64,000 nt of DNA, taken from NCBI RefSeq assembly GCF_014204975.1, contig NZ_JACHMM010000001.1:2108001-2172000 (forward strand), given 5' to 3'. Below the pieces are notes generated by a model that ran no database searches, was not told where the DNA came from, and was given only the letters and a program-made list of their open reading frames with translations. Below are positions 16,501 through 24,122 of this stretch, piece by piece. The position numbers and the translations under genes were made by a program. This DNA comes from Jiangella mangrovi (GTDB taxonomy: Bacteria > Actinomycetota > Actinomycetes > Jiangellales > Jiangellaceae). Each line of letters opens with the position of its first letter. Position 1 is the stretch's first letter.

Positions 16501-18249
16501 TGGGTCACCGTGCCCGAGGTGTGGAAGTCGCCGAAGATCCCCGGCCCCAAGTTCAACGAGGCCCTCTTCGACGCCGTCACGACCGACCGGGTGCGCGTGG
16601 CCTTCACCAACACCCCGTCGTACTACACGGCCATCTCGGAGATCCAGGTCTTCGACTCCGGCCGCGAGGTGCCGGACGTGGTCAACGACCCGCCGTCGGT
16701 GACGGTCACCGTCGACCGGTCCCGTGACGGCAACCTGTCCACCAACCTCGTCGGCGTCATCACCGACGACGGCATCCCGGACTCCGGCGAGCTGACCTAC
16801 GGCTGGTCGACCGTCTCCAAGCCCGTTGGCGCGGGCGTCATCTTCGGCAACGACGACGCCCTGACGACGCAGGTCACCGGCACCATCGCGGGGACCTACG
16901 TGTTCCGGCTGGCGGCGACGGACGGCGAGCTGACCACCCAGCGCGACGTCGAGGTGCAGCTCACCGAGAAGGCGACGTCGGCGGAGTTCGGCGCACTGGC
17001 GACGATCACCACCAGCGGCAGCGCTCCGTGGGAGAACCCGCTGCGGGTGAACGAGCCGACCACTCCGGCCAGCTCCAACCCCGGCGCCGGCAACGGCTGG
17101 GGCTCGTGGGGACAGCCGGCCAACGGCACCAGCGTGGCCAACACCGCGTGGATCCGGTACTCGTGGGACTCCCCGGTGCTCCTCGGGTCCACGGACATCT
17201 ACTGGTACGACGACAACGGCGGCACCCGGATGCCCCGGGCCGACACCTATGTCGTCGAGAGCTCGACGGACGGCCAGACCTGGACGCCCGTCACGCTCAC
17301 CGGCACCTCGACCTACGCCGGCGCCCTGACCCGCAACGCCTACAACCACCTCGACTTCCAGCCGATCACGACCACCAACCTGCGCATCCGGATCTTCGGT
17401 GTGCAGAGCGGCGGGGCCGGGACGGGTGTGCTGCGGTGGCGGGCCAACGGCGACACGGTCAGCGAGGTGGACCAGCCGGTGCTCATGCGGACGGTGGTCG
17501 GCGAGGTCCCGACGCTGCCGGCCACGCTCGACGTCGAGTACTCGAGCGGTCCGCGGGGCTCCCTGCCGTTCACCTGGCAGGAGATCACGCCGGAGATGGT
17601 GGCCGAGACCAACGTCGACCCGTTCGTCGTCTACGGCACCAACACGACGTACGGCCTGATCGCCGAGGCCCGGATCTACGTGCGGCCGGAGAACTCGCCG
17701 GGCGGCATCTCGATCCAGGGCGCCGAGCAGTTCGAGCAATCCGTCGACGTGGGCGAGCAGCCGCACCTGCCCACGAAGGTGGAGGTGTCGTACAACGACG
17801 GCTCGCGCGACAACCAGGCGATCGGCGTGGACTGGAACTTCGACCCCGCCATCGTCAACACGCCGGGCACCTACACGGTCACCGGCCACCTGATCCTGCC
17901 CGACTACGTCGGCGACGCGGGCACCACGTCCACGACGCTGCTGCTGACGGTGGGTGACGGCGGCACGCCGCCGGCGGTGACGGTGAGCACCCAGGCGCGC
18001 TGCCTCGGGCGCCGTGCCGTCATCGAGGTCCGCGCGACGAACGGCGAGCCCACCAGGCTGGACATCACGCTGTCGACGCCGTACGGCTTCCGGCAGCTCG
18101 ACGGCATCGAGCCCGGTGCCGCGGCGTTCCAGCTGTTCGCCACCAAGCAGGCGAGCATCCCCGCCGGCCAGGTGACGGTCACCGCCATCGACCGCAACGG
18201 CAGGACGGCACGAGTGGTGCAGGAGTACCCGGCGACCGCCTGCGGGTAG
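13543..18249 (+). CDS. giant secreted multidomain (alpha/alpha)-type glycoside hydrolase candidate
   Basis: This exported protein has 1568 residues with a signal peptide cleaved near Ala32 (VAYA/D). Residues about 330-790 look like an (alpha/alpha)6-barrel glycosidase: YRWWGERYNSLDAN, TKWIRNPYLAYGQIMNIGEL, ESAYVWGAFDAARQLYAMAG and IDLGYDHFMVNNLRYHGK. After this come a discoidin-like domain (867-1036), an Ig/PKD-like domain (1047-1145), a second discoidin-like domain (1147-1305), two Ig-like domains (1310-1474) and a Cys-bounded C-terminal module (1481-1568) shared with the next gene. The ATG at 13543 follows GGAGAGG. Two operators precede it. The enzyme family and substrate are not recognised; activity on arabinose-containing glycans is inferred from the neighbours. 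Confidence 0.85.
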   Translation: MSGRRFRSAIAAAASGAMVCGGLVLVPSVAYADSHVLPGNESDVGLYTNGLTDTMDIGEPTYLNEAQVAATLEPGVPYTAGSMHQSIFEKDLAAGGTDYYLDRILGVRGTAGNNVLQTRGRTLYMRGGSQFGTMGFAGSAYAGGPNNLGNFYTVTVPGQTVAEVGTERWNAPSHAKGRYTIGSTGVVADQTKFITYDNVAVTALTFSNPGAEPVTFTVRAAAPLATTSTSASDELTGTRTLTSGSNNGLNDTPWSRVTVGLKAAGFTRNGTTLDREVTVPAGGSVDLSVVGALYSATMPDSQASFYDYVELAPAEAARTAITEFNRRWAADIPYIDVPSAGIEKAIVYRWWGERYNSLDANEPGYVYQYPTTIEGVNLYQNAVALTQPMHLQDTKWIRNPYLAYGQIMNIGELSGSSAFLDSPGHTSWNNHYSQYLGTAGLEAYNVHGGGPAVAEHFAHYFEWDGKGQLEHYDGNDDKLIAYDTNYMPGNDADAITFGYPKANAGAPGAQTIERPESAYVWGAFDAARQLYAMAGADEAKVDEMGDTADDIRESILGRLWSQEMRMFLAGTSHGAWSGGNQNPLTEAERDLIPAKESNLYDIYAQNLIPFDDYETYVDGYRFLRYGDNFPIFPFYTANQYDRSKFGIGGSNNFSNINFTVQYRAVRSALRHYDPEGKYITPEYAARLLNWMAWSIFPNGDARVANQSEYYSNWNPTTRTYNRNNPNHVMLGNMNYIYVEDMGGIQPRSDDKIELWPIDLGYDHFMVNNLRYHGKDVTIVWDEDGTHYGLGAGYSLFVDGEKQATADALGRFVFDPNSNEVVESDEGLTVTVASAEGAELPTAVDTDIEDARVASYLRTAGVDLGEDAPNLADGAVLSSSYTQQGVRPTSWRQFHTPGWPGSRNSTPGAIKVTERPVALDAVTDGVTVNEPYWGNYGTTEPGGYVELDLGEPTRFDNIKVWFVSDRQTGGYREPQRYTIQVPDGNGGWVTVPEVWKSPKIPGPKFNEALFDAVTTDRVRVAFTNTPSYYTAISEIQVFDSGREVPDVVNDPPSVTVTVDRSRDGNLSTNLVGVITDDGIPDSGELTYGWSTVSKPVGAGVIFGNDDALTTQVTGTIAGTYVFRLAATDGELTTQRDVEVQLTEKATSAEFGALATITTSGSAPWENPLRVNEPTTPASSNPGAGNGWGSWGQPANGTSVANTAWIRYSWDSPVLLGSTDIYWYDDNGGTRMPRADTYVVESSTDGQTWTPVTLTGTSTYAGALTRNAYNHLDFQPITTTNLRIRIFGVQSGGAGTGVLRWRANGDTVSEVDQPVLMRTVVGEVPTLPATLDVEYSSGPRGSLPFTWQEITPEMVAETNVDPFVVYGTNTTYGLIAEARIYVRPENSPGGISIQGAEQFEQSVDVGEQPHLPTKVEVSYNDGSRDNQAIGVDWNFDPAIVNTPGTYTVTGHLILPDYVGDAGTTSTTLLLTVGDGGTPPAVTVSTQARCLGRRAVIEVRATNGEPTRLDITLSTPYGFRQLDGIEPGAAAFQLFATKQASIPAGQVTVTAIDRNGRTARVVQEYPATACG

Positions 18250-18272
18250 TCGCTGCCGGCACCACCTCTCTC

Positions 18273-18307
18273 GGCCCTCGGGGCGCAGCACCTGCGCCCC
18301 GAGGGCC
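18273..18307 (+). terminator. 16-bp hairpin between the two secreted-enzyme genes
   Basis: GGCCCTCGGGGCGCAG (18273-18288) is followed by the loop CAC and its exact complement (18292-18307). It sits 24 bp after the large enzyme stop and 33 bp before the GH43 start. No T-run follows, so it may be a partial terminator or an mRNA stabiliser. The absence of an operator before the GH43 gene suggests read-through. Confidence 0.65.
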
Positions 18308-18339
18308 CCTGACCGACCCCCGATCGTCAGGAGACAGCC

Positions 18340-21300
18340 ATGACCAGCACCCGACGCCGCAGCCGGCTTTTCCGCAGTGGGCCGGCTGCCGTCGCCGCAA
18401 CGCTCGCCGCGGGACTGCTCGCCCCCGTGGCCCCGGCGGCCGCCGCCGAGCCCATCACCTTCACGAACACCGTCAACCCGATCCTCGGTGACGGCAGCTA
18501 CTACTCGGCCGACCCGGCGCCCATCGTGGTGCCGGCCGGCACGCCGGGCAACGCGACCGGCGCGGACCAGCTCTACATCTTCACCGGCCACGACGAGGCC
18601 GGCCCGACCCGCAACGACTTCATCATGAACGAGTGGGGCGCGTTCGTGACCTCGGACGTCGAGACCGGCGAGTGGACCCACCACCCGTCGCTCATGCGCC
18701 CCGAGCAGGTCTTCAGCTGGGCCACGCCCGGCCGCGCCTACGCCGGGCAGGTCGTGCGCGGCGTCGACGGCCGCTACTACTGGTACGTCCCGGTCAACGA
18801 GGCCGCGAGCCCGGCCAGCGACAAGTTCGGCATCGGCGTCGCGGTGTCGGACACCCCGACGGGACCGTGGACCGACCACGTGGGCGCCCCGATCATCTCG
18901 CAGCGGGTGCCCACGGCGAACACCATCCACAACATCGACCCGACGATCCTCATCGACGGCGAGGCGCCGAACCAGCGCGTCTACGTCTACTGGGGCAGCT
19001 TCAGCAACCTGCGCATGCTCGAGCTCCAGCAGGACATGAAGACGCCCATCGGCGCGGTGCGCAACGTCACCGGCCTCACCGGCTTCTTCGAGGCGGCCTG
19101 GGTCTTCAAGCGCAACGGGACCTATTACATGGCCTACGCCGGCAACAACGCCGGCCCGACGTCGGCGTGCACCCCGGCCAACTACCACGCGTGCATCGCC
19201 TACGGCACGGCCCCGTCGCCCACCGGGCCCTGGACGTACCGCGGCCGGATCCTCGCCCCGGTGTCGTCGACGACCAGCCACCCGGGCATCATCGAGTTCA
19301 ACGGCGAATGGTGGCTCGCGTACCACACCGCCGACGCCGTCGGCGGCAACCACTTCCGCCGTTCGGTGGCCATCGACCGGGTGGAGTGGGACGACACGCA
19401 GACGCCGGCCCGCATCAAGCCGGTGGTGACGACGCCGGCGAAGGTCAAGGACGTCACTCCGCGGGCCAACGTCGCCCAGGAGGCGACGGTCACGGTCTCG
19501 AACACGCCGGTGCCCACGCAGTACTGGGTGAAGGCACTCAACGACGAGATCGTGCGGCCCAACCCGCTGCCGCCGGACATGTGGGGCACGTGGACGGGCA
19601 ACAACCCGCCGCAGCAGTGGGCCCAGTACACCTGGGACCGGCCGATGCGGCTGTCCGGCTCGCAGATCGAGTTCTGGAACGACCAGCCGCAGGGCTCGGG
19701 CGTCGGCGTCGCGGCTCCCGCGTCGTGGAAGATCCAGTACTGGGACGCGACCGGCGACGGGCAGTGGCGCGACGTGCCGAACCCCAGTGGCTACGGCACC
19801 GGCACGAGCGGCTACCAGAACACGACGTTCTCGCCGGTGACGACCACGCAGGTCCGGGCCACGTTCAACGGCTCGACCAACGGCCAGACGTACTCCGCCG
19901 TCGCGGTCGAGGAGTGGAAGGTGCTGGCCGAGCAGCCGGCGTCGGTCACCCCGCCCGCGATGACGGTCGAGGTCGGCGAGACGGAGCTGCCCGGCACGGT
20001 TCCGGTGACGTTCCCGTCGTCGGGCGAGACACTGCAGATCCCGGCGTTCTGGGACGCGCTCGAGGCGTCCGACGTGGCGGCGCCGGGCTCGCTGGCGGTC
20101 GAGGGCTCCGTCCTCGGCTATGCGGGCGGCCGGGTCAGCGCCACCGTCACCGTCATCGACCCGGGCGACACCGAGGGCGACGAGACGGCGCCGACGGTGA
20201 CGCTGTCGCCGAGCGGCAGTGCGGGCAGCGCCGGCTGGTTCCGGTCCGACGTGCGGGTGCGGGTCGCCGGCGCCGACGACCGCGGCGGCCGGGTCACCTT
20301 CGAGTCGACGGTCGACGGCGGCACCCCGGTCGAGACGGGTCCGGCGCGCTACACCGACGTCACCGTCACGGGTGACGGCACGCACACCGTCGTCGCGACC
20401 GCCACGGACCGGGCCGGCAACACGTCGCCAGCGGCGAGCCTCGGCGTCCGCATCGACCGCGTCGCCCCGGTGAGCACCGGGACCCTCGACGAGGCGGAAC
20501 GGACGGTCAGCATCGCGGCCACCGACGCCACGTCCGGCCTGGCCCGCATCGAGTACGCCATCGGCGCGGGCGGTGCGTGGACCCCGTACCGGACGCCGGT
20601 CCAGGCGTACGGCTCGCAGCGGCAGCAGGTGTTCTTCCGGGCGACCGACCGGGCCGGCAACGTCGAGACGAGCCGCTCCGTGGTCATCCCGGCGGACATC
20701 ACCGGGCCGGTCGGCGGCAACGTCGCCGCGCTGGGCACCGCCACCGCGTCCTACACGGCCGGGTGGAACGCCGTCGGGGCGCTGAACGACGGTCTCGACC
20801 CGAACAACCCGAGCCAGGCGCAGATCTGGGGCACCTGGTCCGGCACCCGGCCGGCCACCCAGTGGGCCCAGTACACCTGGTCCCGGCCGATCCGGCTCAC
20901 CGGCGCGGAGATCAAGTTCTGGCGCGACCAGCCCCAGGGCACCGGCGAGGGCGTGGCCGAGCCGCAGACGTGGGTCCTGCAGTACTGGGACGGCGACGGC
21001 TGGGCCGACGTCGAGGACGCGTCCGGCTACGGCACGAGCTCGACCGCGTTCAACACCGTCACGTTCGCACCGGTCACCACGGACCGGCTCCGCGCGCTGA
21101 TCTCCGCGAACGGCAACGGCACGACGTTCTCCGCGGTCGCGGCGACGGAGTGGCGGGTCTTCGCGGACGACCCGGGCATGGGCCCGCGGGTGCCGGTCAC
21201 CGTCGCGGCCGAGACCAGCTGCCTGGGTCGCACGGGCTTCGTCGCGGTGAGCGTGACGAACGACCACGACGGCCCGGCCGACCTGCGCATCGAGACGGCC

Positions 21301-21477
21301 TACGGCGTCCGCACGTTCCACGACGTCGCTCCCGGCGACACTGTGGAGCAGACCCTCGCGACGCGCACGGCGGAGGTTCCGGCGGGCGCGGTGACGGTGG
21401 AGGCCACCGGCGTCGTCGACGGCGACGAGGTCACCTCGCGCGAGTACGGCGAGTACACCGCAGCCTCGTGTAGCTGA
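18340..21477 (+). CDS. secreted GH43 glycosidase with duplicated discoidin-like modules
   Basis: This 1045-residue exported enzyme has a signal peptide cleaved near Ala36. The GH43 five-bladed propeller (about 40-370) carries the expected catalytic trio: Asp58 in SADPAPIVV, Asp200 in HNIDPTILI and Glu251 in GFFEAAWVFK. GH43 enzymes act mainly as alpha-L-arabinofuranosidases, arabinanases or beta-xylosidases. Residues about 376-528 and 793-945 are two copies of a discoidin-like module containing QWAQYTW and DQPQG. Between them lie Ig-like domains, one with TATDRAGNTSP. The C-terminal Cys-bounded module (955-1045) matches the preceding protein. It is probably co-transcribed with the large enzyme and active on arabinosyl side chains. 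Confidence 0.92.
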   Translation: MTSTRRRSRLFRSGPAAVAATLAAGLLAPVAPAAAAEPITFTNTVNPILGDGSYYSADPAPIVVPAGTPGNATGADQLYIFTGHDEAGPTRNDFIMNEWGAFVTSDVETGEWTHHPSLMRPEQVFSWATPGRAYAGQVVRGVDGRYYWYVPVNEAASPASDKFGIGVAVSDTPTGPWTDHVGAPIISQRVPTANTIHNIDPTILIDGEAPNQRVYVYWGSFSNLRMLELQQDMKTPIGAVRNVTGLTGFFEAAWVFKRNGTYYMAYAGNNAGPTSACTPANYHACIAYGTAPSPTGPWTYRGRILAPVSSTTSHPGIIEFNGEWWLAYHTADAVGGNHFRRSVAIDRVEWDDTQTPARIKPVVTTPAKVKDVTPRANVAQEATVTVSNTPVPTQYWVKALNDEIVRPNPLPPDMWGTWTGNNPPQQWAQYTWDRPMRLSGSQIEFWNDQPQGSGVGVAAPASWKIQYWDATGDGQWRDVPNPSGYGTGTSGYQNTTFSPVTTTQVRATFNGSTNGQTYSAVAVEEWKVLAEQPASVTPPAMTVEVGETELPGTVPVTFPSSGETLQIPAFWDALEASDVAAPGSLAVEGSVLGYAGGRVSATVTVIDPGDTEGDETAPTVTLSPSGSAGSAGWFRSDVRVRVAGADDRGGRVTFESTVDGGTPVETGPARYTDVTVTGDGTHTVVATATDRAGNTSPAASLGVRIDRVAPVSTGTLDEAERTVSIAATDATSGLARIEYAIGAGGAWTPYRTPVQAYGSQRQQVFFRATDRAGNVETSRSVVIPADITGPVGGNVAALGTATASYTAGWNAVGALNDGLDPNNPSQAQIWGTWSGTRPATQWAQYTWSRPIRLTGAEIKFWRDQPQGTGEGVAEPQTWVLQYWDGDGWADVEDASGYGTSSTAFNTVTFAPVTTDRLRALISANGNGTTFSAVAATEWRVFADDPGMGPRVPVTVAAETSCLGRTGFVAVSVTNDHDGPADLRIETAYGVRTFHDVAPGDTVEQTLATRTAEVPAGAVTVEATGVVDGDEVTSREYGEYTAASCS

Positions 21478-21492
21478 TAGCACCGCACAGCA

Positions 21493-21536
21493 CTCGGGCC
21501 GGTTCCGTCCAGTCGACTGGACGGGACCGGCCCGAG
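21493..21536. terminator. 44-bp bidirectional terminator palindrome
   Basis: CTCGGGCCGGT (21493-21503) pairs with ACCGGCCCGAG (21526-21536), and the interior CCGTCCAGTC/GACTGGACGG is perfectly self-complementary. Only one G-T wobble interrupts 22 base pairs. It lies 16 bp after the GH43 stop and 18 bp after the end of the convergent RCC1 gene, so it can terminate both transcripts. Confidence 0.85.
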
Positions 21537-21553
21537 CCGTTGCACCTGACGAT

Positions 21554-22676
21554 CTACCAGTCGAAGTCCGGTGCCTCCTCGGGGCTGAAGAAGGCCTCCC
21601 CCCAGAACCAGGCCGTGCCGTCGGACTGGACGGCAAGGTGCGGACCGAACCACCCGGTGGGGCCGGCCGTGATGGCGACGGTGTCGGTCAGGCCGTCGAG
21701 CGCGATCGGTTCGGCCAGGCAGCACGGACCCTTGACGACGTAACCCCAGGTGTAGACCTCGGTGCCGTAGGTGGCCACGCTGTGGTCGTACCCGGCGGAG
21801 ATGTCGGTCCACCCCGCGTTGAATCCCGTCGCCGCCTGCACCGGGACGGAGCTGTCGTCGAAGGTGCCGTCACCGAGCTGGCCCCAGAAGTTGTCGCCCC
21901 ACGCCCAGACGGCCCCGTTCTGGATGGCCAGGTTGTGCGCGCCGCCCGCGGAGATGGCGGTGGCGTTGGTGAGGTTCGTGTCGTCGACCTGGACGGGGGT
22001 GATGCGGTCGGTCGTCGTGCCGTCGCCCAGCTGGCCGAAGGCGTTGTCGCCCCACGACCAGACGAGGCCGTGGGAGTCGACGGCCAGGCTGTGCGCGCCA
22101 CCACCGGAGACGGCCGTGACGGTGCCGAGGTTCGTGTCGTCGACCTGGACCGGCGCGCTGCGGTCGGTCGTGGTGCCGTCGCCCAGCTGGCCGGAGGAGT
22201 TCTCGCCCCACGCCCAGGCGACGCCGTTCGCGTCGATGGCCAGGCTGTGGTCCTCGCCGGCGGAGATGGCCGCGACGTCGGTGAGGTTGGTGTCGTCGAC
22301 CTGGACGGGCGTGGCGCGGTCGGTGGTGGTGCCGTCGCCCAGCTGGCCGGAGGAGTTCACCCCCCCACGCCCACACCTCACCGGTGGAGGTCAGCGCCAG
22401 ACTGTGGTCACCGCCGGCCGACACGGCGATGACGTCGCTCAGCCCCGAGATCGTGACCGGCGCCGCGAACGGATCGCCGTCCCACGACCTGACGGTGCCG
22501 TCCGACGCCACGACCAGGGCTTCGCCGTCTCGGGCGGCGAGGCGGTCCGACGGGGTCGGGCTCGGCACGGTCGGCGCCGCGCCGGCCACCTGCGAGCCGC
22601 TCGCCATCAGGGCCGCGGCGGCCATCACCGCGATCATTGCTGTGGCACCTCGTGCTGCGGAAGGTGCGTTCGACAT
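21554..22676 (-). pseudogene. secreted RCC1-repeat protein, interrupted by a +1 frameshift
   Basis: The frame from ATG 22676 (GGGAGGGG upstream) encodes a signal peptide and the first RCC1-like unit (VIAVSAGGDHSLALTSTGEVWAWG). It then shifts at a run of seven C on the plus strand (22360-22366). The remaining repeats, each with NSSGQLGDGTTTDR-like and SLAIDANG-like motifs, continue in another frame to 21554. Removing one base restores WAWGVNSSGQLGDG exactly and gives about 373 residues with six to seven blades, a beta-propeller. The repeats after the shift are intact, so the lesion is recent, a slippage site or a sequencing error. Two regulon operators precede it. The binding partner is unknown. 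Confidence 0.85.
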
Positions 22677-22722
22677 GGATCCCCTCCCATGGGACCTGTC
22701 ACCGACCACCGGACGCCAGGAA

Positions 22723-22736
22723 TGTGAGCGCTAACA
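22723..22736. promoter_or_regulatory. LacI-type operator, site 3
   Basis: TGTGAGCGCTAACA is identical to site 1. It lies 47 bp upstream of the RCC1-repeat gene start, which places that gene in the arabinoside regulon. Confidence 0.75.
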
Positions 22737-22790
22737 ACAGATGCGAGCGCCCGTGCGGGTCAATGACGGGGTGTGTGCGGACAAGATCAT

Positions 22791-22804
22791 TGTTACCGCT
22801 CACA
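22791..22804. promoter_or_regulatory. LacI-type operator, site 4
   Basis: TGTTACCGCTCACA, read on the other strand as TGTGAGCGGTAACA, lies 68 bp centre to centre from site 3 and 10 bp beyond the P450 stop codon. With site 3 it forms an operator pair for the RCC1 gene. Confidence 0.7.
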
Positions 22805-22814
22805 CAAGGCCTGG

Positions 22815-24017
22815 TCAAGATCCATTCCCCACCTCGAGCGGGAGCACGCCCCCGTGGTGCAGCCGGACGTCCTGGGCGTCGCCGGCGCCGGGCGCGAGGC
22901 GCAGGTCCGGCAGCTCGCGGGCCACGGCCTCGAGCATGAGCCGCGCCTCCAGCCGGCCCAGCGGCGCGCCCAGGCAGAAGTGGATGCCGTGGCCGAAGGC
23001 GATGTGGTGCGAGACGTCGGTGCGGTGGATGTCGAACACGTCGGGGTCGGTGAAGACCTCGGGGTCGCGGTTGGCGCCCCACAGTGACAGGCCCACCCGC
23101 TCGAACGCGGGGATCGTCCCGCCGGCGAGCTCGATGTCGCGGAACGCGAAGCGCGGCGGGACGATCTCGACCGGCCCGCGGAAGCGCAGCACCTCTTCGA
23201 CGACGGCGCCCGCGATCGACGGATCGTCGCGGAGGTCCTGCCACTGCTCCGGGTGCGTGAGCAGCAGCCGCAGGCCGTTGGCGATGACGTCGACGGTGGT
23301 CTCCTGGCCGGCGATGAGCAGCAGCTGCACCATGGCGACCAGCTCGTTCCGATCGAGCGCGTCGCCCTGGGCCTCGAGCGCGACCAACCCGGAAAGCAGG
23401 TCGTCCCGCGGCTCGGCCCGCTTCCGTGCGGCGAGGTCATCGATGTAGTCGGCGAAGGCCAGCGTGGCCGAGCCGTCCCAGTCCGACGCGGACACGATGA
23501 CGGCCGACCACTCGCGGAACCGGGCCCGGTCCTCGTCGGGCACGCCGACCAGTTGCGCGATGACGTTGACGGGGAGCGGGTCGGCCAGATCGGTGACGGC
23601 GTCGAAGCCGCCCAGCGCGCGGGCCCGGGCGACGAGGTCGGCGGCGACCCCGGCGATCCAGTCCTCGAGCCGGGCCACCGTGCGGGGGGTGAACGCCGTG
23701 CTGACCAGGCGCCGCAGCCGCGTGTGGTCGGGCGGGTCCAGGGCGATGAGCTGGCGCGACGAGATGTGCTCGGTCGGGCTCGGCTCGTCCCAGGGCGACA
23801 CGTCGCGCTCCTGGTGCCGGTGCAGCTCGTGCCCGATGTCCGGGTGCTGCAGGCCCTCGAGCACGTCGGCGTGGCGGGCGACGATCCAGAACCGGTTGCC
23901 GGCCGGGTCGTACTGCGGGACGGGACGGCCGGCGGCACGCACGCGGGCGTAGAACGGGTACGGATCGCGGCGGGTCTGCGGCTCCCACAGCTCCATGGGC
24001 CCGAAATCGTCAGTCAC
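22815..24017 (-). CDS. cytochrome P450 (class I bacterial type)
   Basis: This soluble heme mono-oxygenase has about 400 residues. It has the I-helix oxygen-binding motif LLIAGQETTVD, the K-helix EEVLRFR and the heme-ligand loop FGHGIHFCLGAPLGRLEARL with Cys348 as thiolate ligand. It would need a ferredoxin and ferredoxin reductase, and neither is adjacent. The GTG at 24017 has GAAGG upstream. An in-frame GTG at 24068 lies inside the preceding terminator stem and is rejected. It sits inside the sugar locus but has no regulon operator of its own, so its link to arabinoside use is uncertain. The substrate is unknown. Confidence 0.93.
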   Translation of the reverse strand: MTDDFGPMELWEPQTRRDPYPFYARVRAAGRPVPQYDPAGNRFWIVARHADVLEGLQHPDIGHELHRHQERDVSPWDEPSPTEHISSRQLIALDPPDHTRLRRLVSTAFTPRTVARLEDWIAGVAADLVARARALGGFDAVTDLADPLPVNVIAQLVGVPDEDRARFREWSAVIVSASDWDGSATLAFADYIDDLAARKRAEPRDDLLSGLVALEAQGDALDRNELVAMVQLLLIAGQETTVDVIANGLRLLLTHPEQWQDLRDDPSIAGAVVEEVLRFRGPVEIVPPRFAFRDIELAGGTIPAFERVGLSLWGANRDPEVFTDPDVFDIHRTDVSHHIAFGHGIHFCLGAPLGRLEARLMLEAVARELPDLRLAPGAGDAQDVRLHHGGVLPLEVGNGS

Positions 24018-24056
24018 TGTCCCGCCTTCGATGAGGTCGTGCAAAGCGTACGGGGA

Positions 24057-24095
24057 GAGCCCCTCCACCCGGCGCGTGGCCGGGCGAAGGGGCTC
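24057..24095 (-). terminator. terminator-like hairpin after the GH127/GH146-type gene
   Basis: GAGCCCCT (24057-24064) pairs with AGGGGCTC (24088-24095), with an inner CCCGG/CCGGG stem. It lies 28 bp beyond the stop codon of the gene ending at 24123 and just before the P450 start, so the P450 is likely transcribed separately or by read-through. Confidence 0.65.
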
Positions 24096-24122
24096 CCGTG
24101 GTGGTGCGTCGGAACCGCCGGC

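Noticed and set aside
13471..21636. A 2721-codon open frame on the minus strand opposite the two secreted-enzyme genes
   Set aside because: It mirrors the third-position GC pattern of the plus-strand genes, has Arg/Val/Asp-rich nonsense composition and no domain; the plus-strand genes have signal peptides and recognisable domains.
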